Assembly (NCBI RefSeq): GCF_001625305.1
Contig: NW_017804464.1
Coordinates: 775,164 to 839,163, forward strand
Source of the DNA: Branchiostoma belcheri
Lineage: Eukaryota; Chordata; Leptocardii; Amphioxiformes; Branchiostomatidae
Length of the DNA: 64,000 nucleotides
Direction of reading: 5' to 3'
A program made the position numbers and the translations under genes. This document shows positions 45,104-57,700 of this stretch, piece after piece. The notes beneath the pieces are model-generated. The model was not told where the DNA came from and did no database searches. It saw only the letters and a program-made list of their open reading frames with translations. Every line of letters starts with the position of its first letter. The first letter of the stretch is position 1.

Positions 45104-45754
45104 ATATTGAGGTATATGTAACTGCCAACGGGCCTTAGAGGCCATATCGCCACCCGGGCGATAAACTTCTTTACGTGTCAAACGTCTTCTTCTGTTATAT
45201 TCACAAAGTTGATACAATCTGTTGGTTACAATATAAGTGGTTATGCCACATCCGAAAATTTTTATACTTTAAAACATTTGCCTATATAGTCTAAGGCACA
45301 AAGTTGTTTTCGACATTGAATCATCTGTCCTGTAGTACATTTCGCATTGTCTTCAGCAGAGATGTTGGTCTCATACAATATTTATTTTGGTACAAATATA
45401 AAATTCTACGTATTAAAAGTGTGCAACCCTGTATCAAACTAAAGTACCAAATGCAGAAGTGATATGTTTATACTAAATATGGAAACAAAAATTGAAATGC
45501 ATAATTCTTATCAAACTGCATGAAATAAAAAAAAAATCTCCATACATTTTACATGACATTCACGAAACAGTGTATCTATGAAAAGACATGAAATACATAC
45601 ATAATAAAAACATTGAAGACCAGTGTGTCGAAAAATCTAGGTGAGTAAACGTAAAACCACTTGTGTTGGGACAAAAGTTTTAACTTTAAATATCTAATTG
45701 CTAACTACCAACACAGACGACCTTTCAGGATGGACAGATATTTCTATGTTAATC

Positions 45755-48700
45755 TCAGTACGTCAGTTTTGACCCTCCCGGTGCCCGAGTGTCAATCATG
45801 ACGGCATGAGAGGCGTAGTCACCGTTGTGACCAACCATAGGCGGCTTTATCATTGTATCCTCGCTGTGCGGTGGAAGAACTTCGTCATCAGACCTGAACG
45901 ATAAACAATAGCAACAAAGCATTATAGTCCTTGTCGATGAAAAAAGTGTTTGTTCTAGGGAAGAGAACAAAATGGTAGAAAACGACGTAAGGTAAAATTG
46001 GTGCAGAATAATGTCTGCGTCTTCAGGAAATCACGTTTTATCAGTGAATTATGATGAAACATTTGAAGCCATTTTTAATATTGCTATTTCTATGCCACAG
46101 CTCAAATAAGTAACAAATTGTGATAAATAGGCTAATGATCCGAAGTATAGAAATGGCAAGGACTGGCGACATCGCATAGAAAAAAGAAAGAGAACAAGAA
46201 GCAAAGACATTGCAGGAGTCACACCGTGACCATGTTATTTCTTAAGGATACTGAAAATATAAAGAGTTTGCCAGTCTGGCAGACTCTTCAAGTGCTTCAA
46301 GTTGTTAGTGGTTGCCATGCTAACCACACATATTGAGGCGAAAGTACATGTATGAGTATATTGCATTTACATAGCTGATACTGGCCAGCTGCAGTTTGAA
46401 TTTTGCGAATAAAACACAACGCTCAGCCAACACCACGACAAAAGCGCGTACATTCAAACACCAGTCTTACCGGTTCACGTTATTCCCCAGCATCATGAAC
46501 ATTTGAAGCCTCGCTGATGAATAACAGAACAGTAAGAATGATTTTGTGTGATTTTGTGATGTGCGTGCTATCATTGGATCAACGTTCAAAATCACAAGAT
46601 TAGACAGAAAATAAACATTGGCTATGATATGCGACTACATGTAAATTGAAGCCGCTTCATCATCAGAATCATATCATATGAACGGAAGAAAAGAATCACA
46701 TCAATGACAGCAAGTGATCTCAAATGACAGCATTAGTTATCTATATGTGGTTACATTGTAGACTAGAAAGGTGCCATACCTGTAAGCGTCGTTATAATGT
46801 ACGCTGCTGTACGCCTCATCACGGGGCTTGTAGCTAGATCTTGCTCTGGGTATTCTGTGTGGTGCATAGAAACAACATGTCAGCAAACGGCAAATACATT
46901 TTCAAGATATAATGTTAAGATACAATATGAGCACCATATAGGCCACACGGATAACGAAAAACAAGGATTGTGTTCTTGGGTGGTTTTGCTTTACTTCACT
47001 TTACATTGCTTTTATAAGAAGAAGTATGATAAGTCATGAAAACTTGTTCACACAGATATTAACATACATATGTGGGAGTGTGTGATGTCTACTCACTTGT
47101 AACTTTCCGTCGGTATCGCACCTGCAGATATGTTTCTGCAAACAGACAAAATAAAAAAATGTCATGAGGCTTGCCAAGGGAATGTGTGTTTAAAGTCATG
47201 AGTCCGTAACAGAATTATGTGTAGAAGCTGGAATGATAACCTATTCATATCGCAAGAAATATGTTATCAATTGGATCACATCCGCTACGGACGTAATATT
47301 TTCAAGGAGAAATGAAGAAATTCTTATCGAATGGCAGAAAAAACACTGTCGCTCTCCCAAACTGTACTTCTGTAATTGGCAGCTGATTAATTTAGCATAT
47401 TTTCGGATATGAAATTATATAAATTATTTTGAGTCACTTTAACCACAATGGCTGCCTAACCATAGCAAGGTATTCAATTTGTTCTAAGTGCATCAATATA
47501 GTCTGGGATAGTTTTAATTCCCTGTATTTAAATGTTACGCCAAATATACAATACATATACATGTAGCACATCCACAGGATACTCTGTACGTATGTCTCAA
47601 ATACATCCTAAATTCTCAATGCATAGTCATCATTATTCATGTCATCAAGGCAGAACCAAATAGACAATCACAAACATGCAGCTTATAGGGATCTCAGAAT
47701 TGACTGACAGCAATGATTCTACTTGGGTCATGATTTTATGTTTAGTAAATATTGATTTGGGTATGGGTATTGGGTACTCATTAGGGGTTTATAAGTCGTA
47801 CATGAATGGACGACATGTCTTGTTGGAAGAACAGTGCGTTTCCTACCTTCCATCTACGTTGCTCCAAGCGGAGTGATCTTTAGTGAAGCGTGCAGATCTG
47901 CTGCAGGGAAACATAACATGCGTTTCCCTCATGCAATGACTAAGCTACTTAGACCTTAGGCCAGGCTTTGTTTGTTAATAGCTTCATAGAAGAAAGCCTA
48001 TTGCTTTTATCTATCTATCTATCGTTAGTACTATTATTTACTCTTATTATAATTATCAGTATACGGCATTGGAGACCAATATTATATCATCACAGAGATT
48101 GTTTTTCATAAAATTGGAAGTTCTTAATTGGTACAAAAGGTCTCGTCATAATAGCTAGAGTAGTAGTAGAAGTAGAGGTTTTTCCAGACAGATTGTTACC
48201 TGTCTCCTGTTTCTGTATACTTGACTGTACATGCAATTAGCCTTCGGGCATGATTTTGCAAATAAACAATATAATTATTGTTGTATTTAGTTATGAAATT
48301 ACGTCATCAATAAGTCACTTGTGTGAGTCAATTGGATGATTTAGTCATTGTTAGTTATTGTTATTAAGTAAACAATCACGATAGCAAACCGGGAATTAGG
48401 TAGCTTATCAGCCAAATAATTGATAAAGTTTAAAATTATCAAGAAAGTTTTTTTTCTATTTACTTTATAAAGGGTTTCAAATATAAGCCGTTATAAGGCA
48501 ACTTTCAATCTTTTTAAATGTGAACTGATTAGTTCATCGCTGTTATGTGCAAACACAAATGAAAAGCTGACAAGTAACGAAGACCCCTCCTCAATGCAAT
48601 TAACATATGTAGCTTGCTTGGACATATCGCTTTTGTCCGTATGTTTCCAAAATAAATGTCTTTTTACTTTCAAGTCATTCAATGCAGCTAGTTTATTTCA

Positions 48701-51700
48701 TGTAGATACTTTTAGAATGCTGCAGAATTGCACATGTATATGTGCATTGTAAGTGTCTGGCTGCCGAATACTCCACATTTTACTCGCTTGCAACATGCCA
48801 TGAGAAGCTTTCTGTCACTATGCATACAAAGTTATAAAGTCGACTGCCATACCTTTTCTTAGTCTTCCTGGACCTGGCCACACTCAGTCCTATGATCGCC
48901 ATCAGAAGCAGCACGGCTCCTGCAGATGACCCTCCTACTATAGCGTACAGCTGCCAGTCCTCCAACCCTACCGGGCTGGTGGTAACCTGCCCGACTGTGC
49001 TGGTTGTCTGCCCGGCTGTGACAGTTGTGCCTGCCGCTGGTGTTACTGGAACTGCTACCTCTGCGAAAGAAGAAATATGAGGTGAAATGCTTAAAAGACT
49101 ATGGTCTTAGCTTATGTCCAAATATACAAGGCTAATGAATGAAACAAATATAGGAAAACACAATTAAAATGAAATATGATAGACTTACATATAACGAAAT
49201 ATGATGAACTTAATAAATATGCAAGAAACAGGAATATATTTTAGAGGAACATCGCCCAAAAGTATTCTATAATAAGTCATTTAAGTATTCTCTAAGACGT
49301 ACTTTTCTTTCATTTCATATATATATAAGTTTGCGAATCTATACTTACCCCCTATTAGTCCTATCCTCAGAGCTGGCTCGGCGGAGAAGTTTGTCGGTTT
49401 GATCCTAAGAGCTTGAGTCTCGATCGGGTTGGCAAGTGTCTGGTTGACGATTGCGTTACCGTCATTGTTTCCCTCGAATACCTGTGAAAAAAATCAGAAA
49501 GAAAGGGATGGATGCTATGGATGATCATGAATGCTTGAAAAGGCAAGAGGTATGCAAATTCCATATGCAAGACAAAGTACAGGTACATGTAGATGTATAT
49601 ACTTCACACTAAAAGTCAATATATATGTTGAGAGAGCTAGATGGTAAATGGAATGATGTTTTCTTATTTATATTCATTTATATACTAGAATTTTTCATAC
49701 TTGGTTTATTGTACACTTTCGGAAATGAACTGCAAGTGATGAGAAATCTATTCAAGGAAATATAAATGAAGACAGAAACTTAGACAATGTATTACCTTGA
49801 CTGTTCCGTTCTCCATGTAGTCGACAAAGTTGCCACCAGATTGTCGTCTTCTTCTTCCTGCCTGGGTAACTTGTTGATATTGAAGCGTGTATGATGAGAC
49901 GTACCCATTTTCGAAACCCTGCGTCTGAATAGTGGTCACCGTTGTTACTTCTCCTAGGTCTACTTGTAAAAATGGGTCTGTATCATTTGGTGGGAATTTC
50001 CATGCGCTGTCGCCTCCTATTCTACCATTGAATCCTTCAAATCCCTCTATGAACGATGATTGAGTTATCTGATCGTTAGAGATGATGTTGATATCGTCTA
50101 GGCCTAGGGACTGAGTGACAATAACAACGTTAACTGCCTGGGTTGTGGTCGCTGGTCTGGTTGTAACAGCAGCTTGTTCTGTGGTGGGCACTGCGGCACT
50201 TGTTGGGCTCGATGTAGAGACTGCTGGAGCTGCGGTTGAAACAGCTGGCGCCGCGGTAGAGACTGCCGGTAGTGCGGTAGAAGCAGATTGCGTCGTGGTT
50301 GGAGCAGATGGTGTCGACGCTGAAGCAGATGGCGTTGGGGTTAAAGCAGATGGCGTCGTGCCGGATGCTGTCGATGCTGAGGTAGATTGATCAGCTGTCG
50401 TGGCTATTGTTGCTTCAGCACTGGTTGAAACCTGATCCACTACTGATGTTGTTATTCCAAATCCCTCTGTTGTCACTCTATCAGTAGAACTAATGGCAAC
50501 TGTAAAGATGGTGGTATCTGCCGAATCTGTTGTGTCCGGCTGTGCCATGGTTGACGGTTCCTCTGTCGTTACAACCTGACCTTGTGTTGACGTTAATGTG
50601 ATCGTTGTCATGTCATCAGTTGTAGAAATTGACGAAGGGCTGGATGATAATTGAGACTGTGTTTGTGACTCGGTGCTTGCTTCTGCGTCTGTGGGGAACA
50701 TCGATGTTTGTGGTGTAGAAACGCCCGCTGTCGGTGAAGCGACGCTCGGTCCCGATGGTGGTTCTGAGGTGGAGGGCAGCTCTGTCGATGACACTACTGA
50801 GTCTTCCGTGGTCGTGTCTTCAATGCTGAAAGTGAACGTTGTCTGTGGCCCTTCTGTCACATCTTCAGCAGTGGATGCACCTCTTGTTGTGGTTTCAGTT
50901 GTCGTTTCCGCTGGAGCGAGGGTTGTTGATGGTCCCACAGTCATTGATTCTGAACTAGTCAACAAATCTGTTGTTGATGTTAGTTCCTCAATCATGGTGG
51001 ATTCTTCAATGGTTGTTGTTGCTAAAGTGGCTTCAGAGCTTGATGACGTTGAGGGCTGTGTTGGAACAGGTGGAGTCGTTACTGGGGGGCTTGTTGTCAC
51101 AAGTGGAGTTGTTACCGGGGGACGTTGTTGTCACGATTGAGGTCGTGGTCTCCAGTGGAGTTGTAACAGGGGAGCTTGTTGTGGGGGAGCACTGGAATGT
51201 AGCAGCCAAATCAAGTCTGTCAGTTTCATCACAACGTTTTACAACTGATGATGACGTACTTCGCTCTATAACAAGTATGTAAAGGTACATCATCAGGTAA
51301 CAGCTATGGTATAAGTTGAACGAAAACATAATGGTGCTAGAAAGTATTCAGTTTTGATATATCAGTGACACATTCAGAATCTCATGCTTTCTTCGAGTCA
51401 ATTTTCTCAATGCAAATCATTGATCTCTTTACACCATTATTCCTGTTGATGAAATAAATACGATTTTAACACTTACCTTCAACCCCAAGTAACTCTATCC
51501 TCAGTCTCGGAGCGCCGGAGAAATTTTGAGGCTGGACGAGGATATACTGGGCGTAGATGTACGAGGTGAAGTTTTGTTGGACGATAGTTTCGTTGTCACT
51601 GTTACCGGTGAAGATCTGAGGAAAATACATGATTTCTGTTTTTTATCTAGATAATTAGCAACTACACTAGGATGTGGAACAATTTCTATATAGATATTAC

Positions 51701-54700
51701 TGCAGGTAACCCATTATGTAAATACCTTCCTAGGTAGTGTTCGTTCTACGTTCCAAAATAGGCAACGCATTACGAAGGCAAGGAAAAATACTTTGACTGT
51801 CTAGTAGAAATGATACGAATTGAAGGGACTGATGTATCTCTTGTCATCTTGATGCCTTTTTCTTGTCTTCTGTATCATTTTTAGCCGAAGAAGCTATAGT
51901 TTAGCATTGTACTTGGAAAGAAGAACAAGCGAGAAGAATAATGTTAACAATGACAACGTTTACCTTGGCGCCCACACCATCTTCCGAGTAGCCAATCAGT
52001 GGTGATGAGCTGTCCGTCCGGTATGAGATCCTGAACGTCTCGACGTAGCCATCTCCCTGTCCCTGGGTTTGAATACCGAAAACGTAATACTTTTTCCCTA
52101 GGTCCACGGCCAGGAGCGTCTGTGTGTCTTGCCCAGACGGCTGCCAGGCTCCATCGCCGTTCAAGCGNNNNNNNNNNNNNNNNNNNNATCATTTTAGCCG
52201 AAGAAGCTATAGTTTAGCATTGTACTTGGAAAGAAGAACAAGCGAGAAGAATAATGTTAACAATGACAACGTTTACCTTGGCGCCCACACCATCTTCCGA
52301 GTAGCCAATCAGTGGTGATGAGCTGTCCGTCCGGTATGAGATCCTGAACGTCTCGACGTAGCCATCTCCCTGTCCCTGGGTTTGGATACCGAAAACGTAA
52401 TACTTTTTCTCTAGGTCCACGGCCAGGAGCTTCTGTGTGTCTTGCCCAGACGGCTGCCAGGCTCCATCGCCGTTCAAGCGGCCCCTGTACGCCTCGGATC
52501 CGGTCAGTTGGGATGTAGCTGTCATCAGGCGATCTGGAATGATGTTGCTGTCCTGTACCCCAATGGGTTGGTACACGCCAGATGATGCCTCAGCCGTTGT
52601 GGTGCTTGACAGTTGTGTGGAGGATGATGTTGGAAGTGGTGTTGTTCTGGGGGGAGTCGTGACGAGGGGAGTCGTTGTTACGAGAGGAGTCGTTGTGGCG
52701 AGTGGAGTCGTTGTTGGCGAGCTTGTTGTGGGGAGTTCTGGAAGATAGGAGAAACAATCTATGTCACGATTGAGGTCGTGGTCTCCAGTGGAGTTGTAAC
52801 AGGGGAGCTTGTTGTGGGGAGCACTGGAATGTAGCAGCCAAATCAATTCTGTCAGTTTCATCACAAAGTTTTACAACTGATGAGGACCTACTTCGCTCTA
52901 TAACAAGTATGTAAAGGTATGCAGGTAACAGCTATGGTATAAGTTGAACGAAAACATAATGGTGCTAGAAAGTATTCAGTTTTGATATATCAGTGACACA
53001 TTCAGAATTTGATGCTTTCTTTGAGTTATAATCTCTCATGCAAATCATTGATCCCTTTACACCATTATTCCTGTTGATGAAATAAATACGATTTTAACAC
53101 TTACCTTCAACCCCAAGTAACTCTATCCTCAGTCTCGGAGCGCCGGAGAAATTTTGAGGCTGGACGAGGATATACTGGGCGTAGATGTACGAGGTGAAGT
53201 TTTGTTGGACGATAGTTTCGTTGTCACTGTTACCGGTGAAGATCTGAGGAAAATACATGATTTCTGTTTTTTATCTAGATAATTAGCAAATACACTAGGA
53301 TGTGGAACAATTTTTATATATAAATTACAGCAGGTAATCCATTATGTAAATACCTTTCTAGGTAGTGTTCGTTCTACGTTCCAAAATAGGCAACGCATTA
53401 CGAAGGCAAAGGAAAAATACTTTGACTGTCTAGTAGAAATGATACGAATTGAAGGGACTGATGTATCTCTTGTCATCTTGATGCCTTTTTCCTGTCTTCT
53501 GTATCATTTTTAGCCGAAGAAGCTATAGTTTAGCATTGTACTTGGAAAGAAGAACAAGCGAGAAGAATAATGTTAACAATGACAACGTTTACCTTGGCGC
53601 CCACACCATCTTCCGAGTAGCCAATCAGTGGTGATGAGCTGTCCGTCCGGTATGAGATCCTGAACGTCTCGACGTAGCCATCTCCCTGTCCCTGGGTTTG
53701 AATACCGAAAACGTAATACTTTTTCCCTAGGTCCACGGCCAGGAGCGTCTGTGTGTCTTGCCCAGACGGCTGCCAGGCTCCATCGCCGTTCAAGCGGCCC
53801 CTGTACGCCTCGGATCCGGTCAGTTGGGATGTAGCTGTCATCAGGCGATCTGGAATGATGCTGCTGTCCTGTACCCCAATGGGTTGGTACACGCCAGATG
53901 ACGTCTCAGCCGTTGTGGTACTTGACAGTTGTGTGGAGGATGATGTTGGAAGTGGTGTTGTAATGGGTGGAGTCGTTGTGACGAGGGGAGTCGTTGTTAC
54001 GAGGGGAGTCGTTGTGACGAGGGGAGTCGTTGTGACGAGTGGAGTTGTGACGAGGGGAGTCGTTGTGACGAGTGGAGTCGTTGTGACGATGGGAGTCGTT
54101 GTTGGAGAGCTTGTTGTTGTGGGGAGTTCTGGAAGATAGGAGAAACAATCTATGTCATTTCATCTATTCAAGATACAGTCAACTTTGCTCAAGCAACCGC
54201 CCCTATAAGCCGACCGTCTGTGCACGACGACCGCTTTTTCTTGGTGCCATTTATTTTCTCAAAGGGGACCTGTCTAGTACTCTTTTGACTCATTAGGGGA
54301 CTTCTCTAACGCACTTTCCTAGAACATAGAGCAAGGTGCTGGTACAGTACTGGGAAGGATGCAGAAAATGCAAATGTTGTTTTCATGTACAACACCTCCG
54401 TAGCGGTGCCAAATACCATTCGGAATTAAGCAATCAATCTTTTCTAAGAGCCAATTCCCTACTTTCGTAATGCCAATGTTCGTTTTTGCTACTTACCCTC
54501 AACTCCAAGTAACTCTATCCTCAGCCTGGGAGCGCCGGAGACGTTTACAGGGTTGACGAGGATATACTGGGCGTGGATGTACGGGGTCAAGTTTTGTTGG
54601 AAGATAGTTTCGTTGTCGCTGTTACCGGTGAAGATCTGAGGAAAAGAAGAATGTAATGAAGCCTCCTACATAGATGAAAAAATTAGCTTTGCTGAATTAT

Positions 54701-57700
54701 TTTGATCTAAATCAACTACTTCATGTCTACTTTTTCTGCCATAGTATATTTATCAACTGTCATATAAGCACTAACCTTGGGGTTCACACCATCTTCCGAG
54801 TAGGCAATCAGCTCTGTTGAGTTGTCCGGCTGGTAAACGAACCTGTACGTCTCGACGTAGCCATCTCCCTGTCCCTGGGTTTGGATCCCGAAAATGTAAT
54901 ACTTTTTCCCTAGGTCCACGGCCAGGGCCTCAAATTCCTGTTGTCCAGACGGCTGCCAGGCTCCATCGCCGTTCAAGCGGCCCCTGTACGCCTCGGAACC
55001 GTTTAGTTGGGATGACGCTGTCATCAGATCATCTGGAATGATGCTGCTATCCTGTACCCCAATAGGTTGGTACACGCCAGATGATGCCTCAGCCGTTGTG
55101 GTACTTGAAACTGTCTGGCTCTGCGTACTGGAGACGATGTTGGATGAGGTGGACTGTTGTTGCATCGTGGAGGTATCGTCGATAGTCGGCGAAGTCGTGG
55201 ACCCATCAGGACTCGACGATGATGCCGTTGTGTTGAGTGGGGTCGTTACTGGGGAGCTTCTTGTCGCTAGTAAAGTCGTTAACAGGGAACTTGTTGTCAC
55301 ATCTGGATTCGTTGGTGGAGAACTCGTTGGCACATCCGGAGTCGTTTCAGTTGAAGCTATTGTCACACCGGGATTCGTTGCTGGAGAGTTTGTCACATTT
55401 GGAGTCGTTGCTGCAGAACTTGTTGTTTTACCTGGAGTCGTTGTTGGAGAGCTTGTTGTCACAAGTGGGTTGGTTGTTGGAGGGTTTGTTGTCACAATTG
55501 GAGTCGTTGTTGGAGAGTTTGTTGTCACAAGTGGTGTCGTTGTTGGGGAGTTTGTTGTCACAGTTGGAGTTGTGGTCTCCAATGGAGTTGTAACAGGGGA
55601 GCTTGTTGTGGGGAGCACTGGAAGATAGCAGGAATATATTTATGTCATTTGTATCCGAAGGCAATGCTTTACAACTGATCATGAGGTACTTCGCTCTCGA
55701 AAAGACATTTTAAGGTGGGTAGGTAACAGCTAATGTAAGACTTCAGGTAATGACACTGATGGACATACGTAGTGCAAGTTGAACCAAAATTTTAGATAGA
55801 AGTCAGTTCTGATAGATTACGAGTACAAATGACAGATCCGTAATCTGACACGTCGGAAGGGCTTAGGCAATTCCCTTATCGAATCGTTGACCCCTTTTCA
55901 TTGATATTTTCTCCTTCCACCAAGTAAATGTAATTTCTAAACACATACCCTCAACTCCAAGTAACTCTATCCTCAGTCTCGGAGCGCCGGAGAAATTTTG
56001 AGGCTGAACGAGGATATACTGGGCGTAGATGTACGAGGTGAAGTTTTGTTGGACGATAGTTTCGTTGTCGCTGTTACCGGTGAAGATCTGAGGAAAATAC
56101 ATGATTTCTGTTTTTTATCTAGATAATTAGCAAATACACTATATAGATATTACTGCAGGTAATCCATTATGTAAATACCTTCTTAGGTAGTGTTCGTTCT
56201 ACGTTCCAAAATAGGGAACGCATTACGAAGGCAAAGGAAAAAAAAAACTTTGACTGTCTAGTAGAAATGATACGAATTGAAGGAACTGATGTATCGCTTG
56301 TCATCTTGATGCCTTTTTCTTGTCTTCTGTATCATTTTTAGCCGAAGAAGCTATAGTTTAGCATTGTACTTGGAAAGAAAAACAAGCGAGAAGAATAATG
56401 TTAACAATGACAACGTTTACCTTGGCGCCCACACCATCTTCCGAGTAGCCAATCAGTGGTGATGAGCTGTCCGTCCGGTATGACATCCTGAACGTCTCGA
56501 CGTAGCCATCTCCCTGTCCCTGGGTTTGGATTCCGAAAACGTAATACTTTTTCTCTAGGTCCACGGCCAGGAGCTTCTGTGTGTCTTGCCCAGACGGCTG
56601 CCAGGCTCCATCGCCGTTCAAGCGGCCCCTGTACGCCTCGGATCCGGTCAGTTGGGATGTAGCTGTCATCAGACTATCTGGAATGATGCTGCTGTCCTGT
56701 ACCCCAATGGGTTGGTACACGCCAGATGACGTCTCAGCCGTTGTGGTGCTTGAGAGTTGTGTGGAGGAGGATGTTGGAAGTGGTGTTGTTACGAGTGGAG
56801 TCGTTGTTACGAGTGGAGTCGTTGTTACGAGGGGAGTCGTTGTGACGAGTGGAGTCGTTGTTACGAGTGGAGTCGTTGTTACGAGTGGAGTCGTTGTTAC
56901 GAGTGGAGTCGTTGTTACGAGGGGAGTCGTTGAGACGAGTGGAGTCGTTGCCACAAATGGAGTCGTTGTTGGAGAGCTTGTTGTGGGGAGTTCTGAAAAA
57001 TAGGAGATATTCTATGTCCTTCCATTGAAATACATTCAAGACACATGTTGTAGGTTTCCCTACTGACAGAGGCCAATTTGTCTATGCACTGTAAATGGGT
57101 ACCATAAGTCACATTATCACCTTAGCATACATGGCGAAGTCTATCAACGCAGAGGTATACCCTACGACATTGTTACATGCATTGTTCTCATATTTTCCTA
57201 CCTAGTGCTTGTATACAAATTCCACCATTGAGCAATCAATCGTCCCTAAGAATCAATTTTCTACTGCGGTGATGTCAGTGTTCGTTTTGCTACTTACCTT
57301 CAACTCCGAGTAACTCTATCCTCAGTCTCGGAGAGCCGGAGAAATTTTGAGGATTGATGATGATAACCTGGGCGTAGATGTACGAGGTGAAGTTTTGCTG
57401 GACAATCGTCTCGTTGTCGCTGTTACCTGTGAAGATCTATCAAAAAAGTATAATTTCTGTCAATCCATCGGCTTGTATACATACACTAGGCTCTGAAATG
57501 TGTCTATGACTCTATAGCAGAGAATAGCATAGTATGTCTATCAACAGTCATCTAAGAGCTTACCTTGGGATTCACACCATCTTCCGAGTAGCCAATCAGT
57601 TGTGATGAGTCCGTCTGGTATAAGATCCTGAACGTCTCGACGTAGCCATCTCCCTGTCCCTGGGTTTGGATACCGAAAACGTAATACTTTTTCTCTAGGT

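Larger units (their letters stand above)
42894..45754. other. Convergent intergenic region between PKS and discoidin gene
   Basis: Contains the PKS poly(A) signal (43496-43501), a foldback hairpin (43842-43919), a 163-bp direct duplication (43990-44305), a 36-bp tandem duplication (45032-45103) and a reverse poly(A) signal TTTATT at 45381-45386 for the discoidin gene. A short ATG reading MASASIHASTL before a GTAAG at 43743-43773 could be a first exon, but nothing supports it. Confidence 0.5.

Noticed and set aside
50115-51140. Val/Gly-rich ORFs on the plus strand opposite the mucin exons
   Set aside because: Antisense shadow of Thr/Ser codons in the discoidin gene; no homology and no phase-consistent exons.
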